Assembly: GCA_902620525.1 (NCBI GenBank)
Contig: CACNIK010000001.1
Coordinates: forward strand, 167,501-231,500
Length of the DNA: 64,000 bases
Reading direction: 5' to 3'
From: an uncultured Pelagibacteraceae bacterium
GTDB lineage: Bacteria > Pseudomonadota > Alphaproteobacteria > Pelagibacterales > Pelagibacteraceae
A program made the translations under genes and the position numbers. Shown piece by piece: positions 8,833-17,450 of this stretch. Below the pieces are notes generated by a model. That model was given only the letters and a program-made list of their open reading frames with translations. It did not search any database and had not been told where the DNA came from. The stretch's first letter is position 1. Each line of letters opens with the position of its first letter.

Positions 8833-11376
8833 ATGAATTTATTTACAGCAGCTTTTAGTAAGATATTTAAAAGTAGTAATCAACAGGTATTAGACAAAAT
8901 AAAACCTTTGATAGTCGAGATCAATAATCGGGAGAAATCATTATCTTCGTTAAAGAACGAAGAATTTAGGGAAAAAACGCATTTTTTAAAAAAACAAGTT
9001 TTAAGTGGTGTAAAGTTAGACAACCTAATTCCAGAGAGTTTTTCTTTGGTCAGAGAGGCAGCAAAGAGGGTCTTGGGTGAACGGCACTTCGATGTTCAGT
9101 TAGCGGGAGGAGTTATTCTTCATCAAGGTAAAATCGCTGAGATGAAAACTGGTGAAGGAAAAACTTTAGTTTCTACTTTACCAGCATTTTTAAATTCTTT
9201 AAGTGGAAAAGGAGTTCATGTCGTTACTGTCAATGATTATTTGGCTAAAAGAGACTCAGAGTGGATGGGAAAAGTTTTTAATTTTTTAGGAACTTCTACT
9301 GGATGTATAACCTCGAACATAGAAGATGCTGAAAGAAAAAAGAATTATAATTGCGATATCACTTACGGGACAAACAATGAGTTAGGCTTTGATTATCTAA
9401 GAGATAATATGAAATATGATTTAAATGAAATGGTACAGAGAGATCATAATTTTTGCATTGTAGATGAAGTTGATAGTATTTTAATAGACGAGTCGAGAAC
9501 TCCATTAATTATATCTGGCAAAGTTGAAGATAAAAGTAATTTATATATATCAGCAAATCAATTTGTTTCAAAATTACAAAAAAGTGACTATGACTTAGAT
9601 GAGAAAAATAAAAATGCAATTTTGACTGATACTGGTATCGATAAAATAGAAAAGCTGGCTACACAAAAAGGATTGCTTAAAAATAATAATTTTTATGATC
9701 CTCAAAATTTAAATTTGGTTCATCATATTAATCAATCTTTGAAAGCTATTTTGTTGTTTCAAAAAGATAAGGACTATATTGTTAGAGATGGAAAAGTTCA
9801 AATAATTGATGAGTTTACAGGAAGAATTTTAACTGGAAGAAGATTCTCTGATGGCCTTCACCAGGCCATTGAGGCTAAAGAAAATGTAACTATTCAAGAA
9901 GAAAATCAAACTCTAGCCTCTATTACTTATCAAAATTATTTTAGATTATATAAAAAGTTGTCCGGGATGACTGGTACTGCAATGACTGAGTCGGAAGAAT
10001 TTTTTGATATTTATAAACTAAATGTTGTATCAATTCCCACTAATAACAAAATGATAAGAAAAGATTTTAACGACTTAATATTTAGGACAGAAAAAGAAAA
10101 ATATGATGCAATAACAAAAAAAATAATAGAATGTAACAAAATTGGTCAGCCAATTTTAGTTGGCACAACAAGTATAGAAAAATCTGAAAAAATCTCCAAG
10201 TTTCTTAAAGCAAAGAGTCTAAAGCATAATATTCTTAATGCTAAATTTCATGAAGAAGAGGCAAAAATTATCTCAGAAGCAGGTAAGGTAAACGCAATTA
10301 CAATTGCTACTAATATGGCGGGGCGAGGTACTGATATAAAATTGGGTGGAAAATTGGAGTCTCAAAACGATAAAATTAAAGACAATAAAGAAACAAAATT
10401 AGATGAGAGTAAAGTTAAGTCAATTGGAGGTTTATGTGTAATCGGGACTGAAAGACATGAGAGTAGAAGAATAGACAATCAGCTTAGAGGACGATCGGGC
10501 AGACAAGGAGATCCGGGAACATCAATTTTTTTTATTAGTTTACAAGACGAATTAATGAGATTATTTGGTGGTGATCAGATTGATGGTGTTTTAAAAAAAT
10601 TGGGTCTCAAAGAAAATGAGTCTATCGATCATCCCTGGATTAACAAGGCTATGGAAAGAGCTCAAAAGAAAGTCGAAGCTAGAAACTTTGATATAAGAAA
10701 AACCCTTATAAAATTTGATGATGTAATGAATGACCAACGACAGGTGATTTTTAGCCAAAGATTAAATATTTTAAAACAATCTGATATTAAGAAAATGATT
10801 GATGATTTTTTTGAAGAGTTATCTCAAAAATTAATTAAAATAAAGGTTGATTTTAAAACTTCAAATGATGAAAAGCTATTTTTAGCAGGAATTAAAAATT
10901 TTACTGGAAATTCTATAAGCGATTTAGATTTAATTAAATTTGGGGATCTGAGAGATAAAGAATTTTTAGCGAAAATTTTAGAAATTTTTAATAAAAAAAG
11001 AGAAGAAAAAATTAAGTTAATCAGCTTAGAACAATATCAAGATTTAGAAAAAAAAATTTTTTTACAGATATTAGATTTTTCGTGGAGAGCTCATCTTCAG
11101 TATTTAGAACAACTAAGACAAGTAATAGGGCTAAGAAGTTATGGTCAGAAAGATCCCCTATCAGAGTTTAAAAAAGAAGCGTTTACTCTTTTTGAAATAC
11201 TGTTAGAAAAAGTTAAAACAGATGTGATTAAGTTTCTTTTAAATATGAACTTAGTTTTTACAAATGAGACTGATCAAAAAAGACAGCCTTCTGAAACCAA
11301 TCAAAAAATTGGAAGAAATGAAAAGTGCCCATGCGGATCTGAAAAGAAATACAAGCATTGTTGCGGATCCATATAA
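8833..11376 (+). CDS. secA: preprotein translocase ATPase SecA
   Basis: An 847-aa motor of the Sec export pathway. Walker A GEGKT at about 107-111, a DEVD box (VDEVDSILIDE), the preprotein cross-linking region, the second nucleotide-binding fold (TNMAGRGTDIKLGG, RGRSGRQGDPG), and a C-terminal zinc-binding SEC-C tail with Cys at 832, 834, 843 and 844 for SecB or phospholipid contact. I chose the ATG at 8833 because MNLFTAAFSKIF is a normal SecA start; an upstream in-frame start at 8740 would run back into argJ. The stop abuts the next gene's stop with no gap. Confidence 0.97.
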   Translation: MNLFTAAFSKIFKSSNQQVLDKIKPLIVEINNREKSLSSLKNEEFREKTHFLKKQVLSGVKLDNLIPESFSLVREAAKRVLGERHFDVQLAGGVILHQGKIAEMKTGEGKTLVSTLPAFLNSLSGKGVHVVTVNDYLAKRDSEWMGKVFNFLGTSTGCITSNIEDAERKKNYNCDITYGTNNELGFDYLRDNMKYDLNEMVQRDHNFCIVDEVDSILIDESRTPLIISGKVEDKSNLYISANQFVSKLQKSDYDLDEKNKNAILTDTGIDKIEKLATQKGLLKNNNFYDPQNLNLVHHINQSLKAILLFQKDKDYIVRDGKVQIIDEFTGRILTGRRFSDGLHQAIEAKENVTIQEENQTLASITYQNYFRLYKKLSGMTGTAMTESEEFFDIYKLNVVSIPTNNKMIRKDFNDLIFRTEKEKYDAITKKIIECNKIGQPILVGTTSIEKSEKISKFLKAKSLKHNILNAKFHEEEAKIISEAGKVNAITIATNMAGRGTDIKLGGKLESQNDKIKDNKETKLDESKVKSIGGLCVIGTERHESRRIDNQLRGRSGRQGDPGTSIFFISLQDELMRLFGGDQIDGVLKKLGLKENESIDHPWINKAMERAQKKVEARNFDIRKTLIKFDDVMNDQRQVIFSQRLNILKQSDIKKMIDDFFEELSQKLIKIKVDFKTSNDEKLFLAGIKNFTGNSISDLDLIKFGDLRDKEFLAKILEIFNKKREEKIKLISLEQYQDLEKKIFLQILDFSWRAHLQYLEQLRQVIGLRSYGQKDPLSEFKKEAFTLFEILLEKVKTDVIKFLLNMNLVFTNETDQKRQPSETNQKIGRNEKCPCGSEKKYKHCCGSI

Positions 11377-11820
11377 TTAGAAAAAAGGATTATATGCCCA
11401 TTGCAATAAAGCTTGTCTTTGCTTTTTTCTGCATTGCAAATCACCTTCCTCACAATTTTTTCTTACTGCGGCCGCGTGTCTATCGCCAAAAGCTTTCCAT
11501 CTTTTAATTTGAATTAAATCAATTTCAGGGATTCTTCTTCCATTTTTAAATCTGCAATACCATTGAAACCATCCAAGGGGATCTTGTTTAAAAATCCAGC
11601 CTTTGGCAATCCATTCCTCTCTTGCTAATCCAGAAACGATTTTAAACTGATTTAAATTAACATCAAACTTTTTACTTAGTTTTGCTTTTTTAAACCACTC
11701 CTTTGGAAATTCTTTTATATTACCATCAGCAAAGTAGGAGCCACCAAATACACCGAGTTCTAACATTTTTTTTGGTGTCAGTTGAGGTTTAAAAATTTTA
11801 TAAATATCTTTCTCATTCAT
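11377..11820 (-). CDS. uncharacterised Trp-rich conserved protein
   Basis: A 147-aa soluble protein of unknown function. A compact aromatic core at about residues 80-115 contains DPLGWFQWYCRFKNGRR and later IKRWKAFGDRH, and the C-terminus has two Cys in NCEEGDLQCRKKQRQAL. There is no signal peptide or membrane helix. It is the last gene of the minus-strand run after infA and tRNA-Phe, starting 5 bp after the tRNA 3' end, so it is probably translated from a transcript processed at the tRNA. From memory, similar W/R patterns occur in uncharacterised proteins of eukaryotes and bacteria; this was not verified. Confidence 0.75.
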   Translation of the reverse strand: MNEKDIYKIFKPQLTPKKMLELGVFGGSYFADGNIKEFPKEWFKKAKLSKKFDVNLNQFKIVSGLAREEWIAKGWIFKQDPLGWFQWYCRFKNGRRIPEIDLIQIKRWKAFGDRHAAAVRKNCEEGDLQCRKKQRQALLQWAYNPFF

Positions 11821-11825
11821 ATTGG

Positions 11826-11900
11826 TGGTGGCCTTGGTTTGAATCGCACAAACGACACATACCTTTTCAGGGTACTGCTCTACTACTGAGCTACAAGGCC
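11826..11900 (-). tRNA. tRNA-Phe (anticodon GAA)
   Basis: A 75-nt cloverleaf on the minus strand. Acceptor GGCCTTG pairs perfectly with CAAGGCC, discriminator A, CCA encoded. Anticodon loop CTGAAAA on a 5-bp stem gives GAA, Phe. T stem GTTTG/CAAAC is perfect. Two oddities: the D loop is AGTAGTA with only one G where GG (18-19) is expected, and the T loop reads TGCGATT, so position 55 is G instead of the near-universal U/pseudouridine. The first base of the tRNA is also the last base of the infA stop codon, so 5' processing must follow translation termination closely. Confidence 0.9.
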
Positions 11901-12115
11901 TAAAATCTAAAAGTTATTCTTCCTTTTGTAAGATCATATGGTGTCATTTCAACCATAACATTATCTCCAGCTAGCACTCTTATTCTATTCTTTCTTAATT
12001 TTCCAGCTGTGTGAGCAAGAATTTCATGATTATTTTCTAGTTTTACTCTAAACATTGCATTGGGTAATAATTCAGTCACTTTTCCCTTAAACTCTAAAGT
12101 TTCTTGCTTGGCCAA
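11900..12115 (-). CDS. infA: translation initiation factor IF-1
   Basis: A 71-aa single OB-fold S1-like protein that binds the 30S A site during initiation. The sequence [18 protein letters not shown] and the ending [12 protein letters not shown] are textbook IF-1; length 71-72 is normal. It is cotranscribed with murA-DUF2948 upstream. Its TAG stop shares its G with the first nucleotide of tRNA-Phe. Confidence 0.97.
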   Translation of the reverse strand: MAKQETLEFKGKVTELLPNAMFRVKLENNHEILAHTAGKLRKNRIRVLAGDNVMVEMTPYDLTKGRITFRF

Positions 12116-12140
12116 TTATTTCCCCCATGTAATTTTATCA

Positions 12141-12584
12141 TTATAAATCCTTATGTTCAGGCTTATTTTTACTTTCCCAAGGAGAGCCTTGATCATCTAA
12201 GGTAACTTCAATTGCTTCTGTTATAAGCTTCAAAACTACATCTCCAGAAAAGATTAAATTCATTTCATAATTTTTATCAGGCATTTTAGTCGTTTCAATA
12301 GCTAAAAAGTCCAAAAATCTGTCATTTTTTTTTTGATCCACATTTTTTGAGGCTACTTTTAGTACATTTTCAAATTTAAGCACAGTCCTTATTCTTTTAT
12401 TTTTTCTGAAAACCCCTTTTTCAACATCTTCCCACATAAACCTATTTAATTGCATGAGAAATATTTTATTTTTTTTTAAATTAGCAATGTCAGATGTTTT
12501 CACTATTGAGTCTTGTAGATGAGCAGATATAACTCTCAAATCTTCAGTTGTTCTAGCTATAAGTTTTAAATTTTTAACTTTCAC
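12141..12584 (-). CDS. DUF2948 family protein
   Basis: A 147-aa protein beginning MKVKNLKLIARTTEDLRVIS, typical of the alphaproteobacterial DUF2948 family, with the conserved FMWED segment at about 49-53. No signal peptide or membrane segment. It starts 1 bp after the murA stop. The murA-DUF2948 pairing is one I associate with many alphaproteobacteria. Function is unknown. Confidence 0.85.
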   Translation of the reverse strand: MKVKNLKLIARTTEDLRVISAHLQDSIVKTSDIANLKKNKIFLMQLNRFMWEDVEKGVFRKNKRIRTVLKFENVLKVASKNVDQKKNDRFLDFLAIETTKMPDKNYEMNLIFSGDVVLKLITEAIEVTLDDQGSPWESKNKPEHKDL

Positions 12585-12585
12585 C

Positions 12586-13839
12586 TTAAACTCTATTAAT
12601 TTGAGCTTTGCATTTTATTAATTTTTTTTCAAGATCTTGATAACCTCTATCAAGATGATAAATTCTGTTTATTTTAGTTCTTTTGTCTGCAATCAAAGCG
12701 GCTAAAACTAAGCTTACTGATGCTCTTAGATCAGTCGCCATTACTTCTGCACCTGTCAACGCGCATGGTCCAGAAATATTTGCTATATTATTTCGTATTT
12801 CTATTTTAGCTCCCATTCTTTTTAACTCTGGAACGTGCATAAACCTATTTTCAAAAATATTTTCTTTTATTTTTGAGATTCCTTGTGCTTGGGTCATTAA
12901 AATCATAATTTGAGCTTGCAAATCAGTTGGGAAACCAGGATAGGGAGCGGTTTTAATATTAATTTTTTTAATATTACTTGATTTATATATTTCTATATAA
13001 TTTTTGCTAACTTTCATTTTAACACCCATCTTTTTCAAAATAAAAATTTCTGATTTAATTAATTTTGGGTCTACATTTTTTAGTCTAAGTTTTTTTGCAG
13101 TCAAAGCACCGCCAATTAGATAAGTTCCAAGCTCTATTCTATCGCAAATTATTTTATGAGTAATTTTTTTTTCTTTCATTGATCCTATTATTGTTATCTT
13201 TCTACCTTTGATTTTAATTTTAACACCAAGTTTTTTTATAAAATTTATTAAATCTTTGATTTCAGGTTCAATGGCACAATTTTCAATAATAGTTACCCCT
13301 TTAGCTTTAATAGCAGCTAAAATTACATTTTCGGTAGCTCCAACTGATATAGATGGAAATCTAAAACTCGTACCTTTCAATCCTTTTGGAGCAGAGGCTA
13401 AAATATATCCATTTTTAATTTGAATTTTTGCACCAAGTTTTTTTAGAGCAAACAAGTGTAAATCTACGGGTCTAGTGCCTATTGCACATCCTCCTGGAAG
13501 TGAGACTTTGGCATTTCCATATCTTGCAAGTAACGGGCCAAGCACTAAAACTCCTGCTCTCATCGTTTTGACAAGTTTATAGGGTGCGACTGTATTAATT
13601 TTTTTATCCAAATTTGTAACTTCGACTGAATTTTTTTTTTTAGATAATTTGTATTTCAATCCAATGAATTTTAGTAAGTTCAACATTGTCAAAATATCAT
13701 TTACATAGGGTATGTTTTTAATTGTTGTTTGCTTGTTTAATATTGAAGCAGCAAGTATTGGAAGAGCAGAATTTTTTGAACCAGATATTTTTATACTCCC
13801 AGATAAGATTTTTTTCCCATCTATTATTAATTTTTGCAT
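12586..13839 (-). CDS. murA: UDP-N-acetylglucosamine 1-carboxyvinyltransferase
   Basis: A 417-aa EPSP-synthase-fold enzyme that adds enolpyruvate from PEP to UDP-GlcNAc, the first committed step of peptidoglycan synthesis. The catalytic cysteine C118 lies in LPGGCAIGTRPVDLH. A fosfomycin-sensitive Cys-type active site is therefore present. The N-terminal GSKNSALP binds substrate. Length is normal. It lies 7 bp downstream of dcd. Confidence 0.97.
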   Translation of the reverse strand: MQKLIIDGKKILSGSIKISGSKNSALPILAASILNKQTTIKNIPYVNDILTMLNLLKFIGLKYKLSKKKNSVEVTNLDKKINTVAPYKLVKTMRAGVLVLGPLLARYGNAKVSLPGGCAIGTRPVDLHLFALKKLGAKIQIKNGYILASAPKGLKGTSFRFPSISVGATENVILAAIKAKGVTIIENCAIEPEIKDLINFIKKLGVKIKIKGRKITIIGSMKEKKITHKIICDRIELGTYLIGGALTAKKLRLKNVDPKLIKSEIFILKKMGVKMKVSKNYIEIYKSSNIKKINIKTAPYPGFPTDLQAQIMILMTQAQGISKIKENIFENRFMHVPELKRMGAKIEIRNNIANISGPCALTGAEVMATDLRASVSLVLAALIADKRTKINRIYHLDRGYQDLEKKLIKCKAQINRV

Positions 13840-13846
13840 TTTAAAT

Positions 13847-14401
13847 TTAAATTTTTGGGAGCGTTACACCTTTTTGTTTCATATACTTCCCTTTTCTTTT
13901 GTCATAGGTAATGTTGGGAATTTCATTCCCCTTAATGAAAACAAATTGTGCCACTCCTTCATTGGCGTAGATTTTTGCCGGCAAAGGTGTTGTATTTGAA
14001 AACTCTAATGTTACATGTCCTTCCCAGCCTGGCTCTAAAGGAGTTACATTTACTATTATTCCGCATCGTGCGTAGGTAGATTTTCCTAAACAAATTACAA
14101 GGACATTTTTAGGAATTTTAAAATATTCAACAGTTCTTGCTAAAGCAAAAGAATTGGGGGGTATAATACATTCTTTTGATTTTTTTGTAACAAAACTATC
14201 TTTTTTAAAAACTTTAGGGTCAACTACTCCAGAGTTTACATTGGTAAATATTTTGAATTCATTTGAGACTCTCGCGTCATATCCGTAAGATGATAATCCA
14301 AAAGAAACTTTACCTCGTCTATTTTGCTTATCTACAAAAGGTTTGATCATACCCGTTGACTTAGACATTTTTTTTATCCATCTGTCTGAAAGAACTGTCA
14401 T
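13847..14401 (-). CDS. dcd: dCTP deaminase
   Basis: A 184-aa trimeric enzyme converting dCTP to dUTP for thymidylate synthesis. Signature [10 protein letters not shown] (S108, R112) and the catalytic glutamate E133 in GHVTLEFSN are present. C-terminal QFVF and the Lys-rich tail are normal. The ATG follows the TAG of the upstream 47-aa gene with no spacer, so expression is probably coupled to that small gene. Confidence 0.96.
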   Translation of the reverse strand: MTVLSDRWIKKMSKSTGMIKPFVDKQNRRGKVSFGLSSYGYDARVSNEFKIFTNVNSGVVDPKVFKKDSFVTKKSKECIIPPNSFALARTVEYFKIPKNVLVICLGKSTYARCGIIVNVTPLEPGWEGHVTLEFSNTTPLPAKIYANEGVAQFVFIKGNEIPNITYDKRKGKYMKQKGVTLPKI

Positions 14402-14545
14402 CTAATCTTCTCTATTTTGTATTTTTCTTTTTTTTAAATTTTTTTTTAGAAGTTTTTTACGTATTTCGTAGATTTCATTTTTTTTTTTAGACCTAAAAAA
14501 ATCTTTCACATCACTGTTTAATTGTCCGAGAGTTTGTTTAGCCAT
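14402..14545 (-). CDS. 47-aa basic small protein, coupled to dcd
   Basis: A complete frame: ATG at 14545, TAG at 14404-14402. The product is 47 aa and highly basic; it starts MAKQTLGQLNSD and continues through a lysine-rich helical segment (KKNEIYEIRKKLLKKN). The start overlaps the upstream gene's stop as TAATG, and the stop is followed directly by the dcd ATG. That coupling on both sides, and a composition that is not simply poly-Lys from A-runs, argue it is translated. No function recognised; RNA or ribosome association is a guess from charge. Confidence 0.65.
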   Translation of the reverse strand: MAKQTLGQLNSDVKDFFRSKKKNEIYEIRKKLLKKNLKKRKIQNRED

Positions 14546-14739
14546 TATGATTTATCGGGATTAGTTAAATCATCTAAAGTTATTGGCTTGTCAATATCAT
14601 GCATTTTCTCTTCTTTTTTTGGTAAAGGATTATCCTTTATTTTTTTTGCCCTTCTTTGTTCTAAACGTGCTTTTTTTTTAGCCTCTTTCTTCAAAGCTTT
14701 TTCACCACGTGTAGATTTATAATCATAATGAATACCCAT
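14545..14739 (-). CDS. 64-aa charged small protein
   Basis: A 64-aa hydrophilic protein with a Lys/Arg-rich helical middle (EKALKKEAKKKARLEQRRAK) and an acidic C-terminal tail ending NPDKS. ATG at 14739 has GGAG five bases upstream, a good ribosome-binding site. It overlaps the next small gene as TAATG. The frame stays open for 32 codons upstream of the ATG (14740-14835) without an ATG/GTG/TTG, so a longer product would need a rare start. Function unknown. Confidence 0.7.
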   Translation of the reverse strand: MGIHYDYKSTRGEKALKKEAKKKARLEQRRAKKIKDNPLPKKEEKMHDIDKPITLDDLTNPDKS

Positions 14740-14818
14740 AACCGCTCCTGCATATTCATACTTGTACTTCTTGGATTGAAAATATGCAACCCTCTTAAAT
14801 GCGCATACTGTGGGTTTA

Positions 14819-14968
14819 TTAATTTCTATATTTTTTTACAATAACAAAAATTAACGATAATATTACTGCAACTAAAACATCATAAAAAGGTGTGGCTTCT
14901 GGATATCCATAATTCCAAAGAATAACCAAAAATAACCAGATTAGCCATTCGACATAATTTCTTTTCAA
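14819..14968 (-). CDS. 49-aa small membrane protein (TTG start)
   Basis: A frame of 49 codons plus stop. TTG at 14968-14966 overlaps the TGA of the upstream gene (TTGA), giving translational coupling. The peptide has two hydrophobic segments: LIWLFLVILW (about 9-18) and VLVAVILSLIFVIV (about 31-44), separated by a polar loop NYGYPEATPFYD and ending in Lys/Arg. That is a plausible two-helix inner-membrane hairpin. No family recognised. The start codon is the main uncertainty, as no ATG/GTG start gives this frame. Confidence 0.7.
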   Translation of the reverse strand: MKRNYVEWLIWLFLVILWNYGYPEATPFYDVLVAVILSLIFVIVKKYRN

Positions 14969-16680
14969 AATTTACACCCTTCGGTATTGCAATTTTTTTC
15001 AATTTTATTTTCTTTAAAAAAATCTAAAGCCTTCAGTGAACTTGTCATAAAACTTTTATAAAGATTTAGATAGCCATTTAAACTAGTCGATAATTCGTTT
15101 CCTTTATCAATATAGCCTAATCTAGAAAAATTAATTAACATTATAGAGTTAGCATTTGGCAAAGTGTTGTCACTTATATCTATTGGGCTTGTAAAGATAT
15201 CATTTTTGCTAAGTTCATTTTTTTGAAAAATTTTATTTTTGTTATCGTAAAATTTATTTAAAGCCTCATCACAATATTTTTTTGCTGATAACCTGTATCT
15301 TGGATTCATCGTGGTATCTGACAAGTCCAACAAACACTGAATTAAATAAGCATAATCCTCTATAAAAGAAATTTCTTCAGAATAACTGTGAAAAATAGTT
15401 TTAGTACAAAATTTTTTTTCAATATTCTGATAAAATATCTCTGCAGTTTTTAAATAACCTTGATTAGGAATTATTGAGTTCAGAGAAATTAATGAGCTAA
15501 TCCACAAACAATTTAAATCCAATTGATTTTTTTTATCAAAAAAAGGTTTTTTCCTTTTCTTTCTTATTTCAAGCAATTTTTCTATTGTTTCATCATTTGG
15601 CTCATTAACTTCATCTAAAATAATTTTGCCTTCCCAATTACCCTCTGGCTTAATTTTAAAAAATTTCTCTATATCTTTAATATTTTTTAATTCTTCATAA
15701 CTGTATACATAATATTTTCCCTCTACCCCTTCACTATCAGCATCATATGCTGATCCAAGTAAGTTTGTGTCTTTAGTTAGAAAATTTATTTGTAGAAAAT
15801 TTGTAGTTTGTTTTACTTTTTTTAAGTAATAATTATCAGGCTTTATCTTTAAAAACTTTGCTAACAATGAAATAAATTGAACGTTATCATAGAGCATTTT
15901 TTCAAAATGAGGAATCAACCAATTATCATCTACTGTATATCTTGAAATTCCGCCTTCAACGTGATCATAAATACCTTTCGAGCAAAGTTTTTTTAATATT
16001 AATTCTACAGGCTTTAAATATTTTTGATTTTTAGTTTTATTATAAAAATATAATAATGTATCAAAAACATAAAATGTTGGAAACTTTGGAGCACCTTTAA
16101 ACCCTCCATTTTTTACATCTAGATTATTTAAAATATTTTCTAAAATTGGTTCTGTTTCTTGATTTATAACGTTTGTTTTCTTTAATTGTAAATTTTTTGT
16201 AATTAAATTTTTTTGTTCAATTATTTTTGTTCTTTGATCAATGTAAGCTTCGTGAACTTTCTGAAGAATAGTTTTAAATGCAGGCAGACCATGTTTTTCA
16301 TCTTTAGGGAAGTATGTACCACCCATAAACGGGACACCATTTTCGTCCAAAAACATCGTTAATGGCCATCCGCCTCCTTTCTGATTAAAAAGTTGATAAG
16401 AACTTTGAAATATAAAATCTAAATCAGGCCTTTCTTCTCTATCAACTTTAATATTAATAAAAAATTTATTCATCAGATCTGCAGTTAATTGATCTTCAAA
16501 ACTCTCGTGAGCCATAACATGACACCAATGACAACTTGAATAACCAATGCTTAATAATATCGGTTTTTTTTGTTTTTTTGCTAGATTTAAAGAGTCCTTA
16601 CTCCAAGTTTGCCAATGAACTGGATTATTTTTGTGTTGCTGTAAGTATGGACTAGGATCTGCTGATAAAATGTTTTTCAT
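14965..16680 (-). CDS. DUF255 thioredoxin-fold / (alpha/alpha)6 domain protein (YyaL family)
   Basis: A 571-aa cytosolic protein. The N-terminal thioredoxin-like domain (to about residue 160) carries C50-H-W-C53 in SSCHWCHVMAHESF. The remainder is an alpha/alpha toroid of the N-acylglucosamine-2-epimerase/cellobiose-epimerase type (HFEKMLYDN, GLGSAYDAD-like GSAYDADSEGVEGKYYVYS). The family is related to human SPATA20. Its reaction is unknown; redox activity is inferred from the two Cys. Most family members are 650-700 aa, so this one is shortened, mainly at the C-terminus. It overlaps the TVP38 gene by 4 bp upstream. Confidence 0.88.
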   Translation of the reverse strand: MKNILSADPSPYLQQHKNNPVHWQTWSKDSLNLAKKQKKPILLSIGYSSCHWCHVMAHESFEDQLTADLMNKFFINIKVDREERPDLDFIFQSSYQLFNQKGGGWPLTMFLDENGVPFMGGTYFPKDEKHGLPAFKTILQKVHEAYIDQRTKIIEQKNLITKNLQLKKTNVINQETEPILENILNNLDVKNGGFKGAPKFPTFYVFDTLLYFYNKTKNQKYLKPVELILKKLCSKGIYDHVEGGISRYTVDDNWLIPHFEKMLYDNVQFISLLAKFLKIKPDNYYLKKVKQTTNFLQINFLTKDTNLLGSAYDADSEGVEGKYYVYSYEELKNIKDIEKFFKIKPEGNWEGKIILDEVNEPNDETIEKLLEIRKKRKKPFFDKKNQLDLNCLWISSLISLNSIIPNQGYLKTAEIFYQNIEKKFCTKTIFHSYSEEISFIEDYAYLIQCLLDLSDTTMNPRYRLSAKKYCDEALNKFYDNKNKIFQKNELSKNDIFTSPIDISDNTLPNANSIMLINFSRLGYIDKGNELSTSLNGYLNLYKSFMTSSLKALDFFKENKIEKNCNTEGCKF

Positions 16681-17393
16681 TTTTTAAAATAAATTTTTCT
16701 TAATATTAGTGAAATGATAATTATTGCAAAAAAACCAAGTATGGGGAAAAGTATTTCTTTATTTTGAATCATATTAAAGAAACTTGGGTTAATATTATTT
16801 TCAATAATTTTTTCAATTCCTTCACCGATTGCACTCAAAATAAATACCATGGGGAATAGACCAAGCAAAGTTGATAAAAAATAGTTTTTAACTTTCATAT
16901 TAAAAATAACTGGTAATAAATTTTGTATTGCAAAAGGGGTTCCACCACCACCAGCAAACCTAAAAATCATAAAATATAGAAATTCATTTTTATTAAACAT
17001 ATCTTTAAATTTAGATATTTTATCTGAAAATTTTTCTAATATGATGTCTTTAAAATATTGGTTGGCAAGAATATACAAAAGTGTGCACCCAAATGTAAAA
17101 CCTAAAACTGAAATTAAAGTTCCGTAGAATTTTCCAAATAAAAATCCTGAAATTATTGAAATAGGTGTTGCGAAACCTAACAGAAGAATCCAAATAATAG
17201 TAAATAAAAAAAACAAAGTGATAAACCAGAACGAATTTTGATCTTTTATAGCTATCAAAAATTGAGTTTTATCCCTTATATATTTATAATCATTTAATTG
17301 GGTCACATCTACAAAAATAAAAAATCCGTACAATATTAGACCTAAACAAAGAATATAAATAAGGCCTACTGCAATTTTAATATTTTTAGACAT
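16677..17393 (-). CDS. TVP38/TMEM64 (DedA-like) membrane protein
   Basis: A 238-aa integral membrane protein with about five to six helices. The central part (FGKFYGTLISVLGFTFGC and later FRFAGGGGTPFAIQNLLP) is characteristic of the VTT/SNARE-associated domain found in TVP38/TMEM64 and DedA proteins, which are proposed lipid or ion transporters/scramblases. Substrate is not predictable. It overlaps the DUF255 gene (ATGA) and is divergent from rpmH. Confidence 0.87.
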   Translation of the reverse strand: MSKNIKIAVGLIYILCLGLILYGFFIFVDVTQLNDYKYIRDKTQFLIAIKDQNSFWFITLFFLFTIIWILLLGFATPISIISGFLFGKFYGTLISVLGFTFGCTLLYILANQYFKDIILEKFSDKISKFKDMFNKNEFLYFMIFRFAGGGGTPFAIQNLLPVIFNMKVKNYFLSTLLGLFPMVFILSAIGEGIEKIIENNINPSFFNMIQNKEILFPILGFFAIIIISLILRKIYFKK

Positions 17394-17416
17394 TAGATAA
17401 TTTTAACTGTACATCA

Positions 17417-17444
17417 GTGACATTATTAAATATATAACTAAAAT
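17417..17444 (+). promoter_or_regulatory. putative promoter for rpmH-rnpA-yidD-yidC
   Basis: GTGACA (17417-17422), 16-bp spacer, TAAAAT (17439-17444), ending 6 bp before the rpmH ATG. The 57-bp divergent gap must contain this operon's promoter. The match is moderate, and AT-rich DNA makes chance matches common. Confidence 0.3.
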
Positions 17445-17450
17445 TATTTT

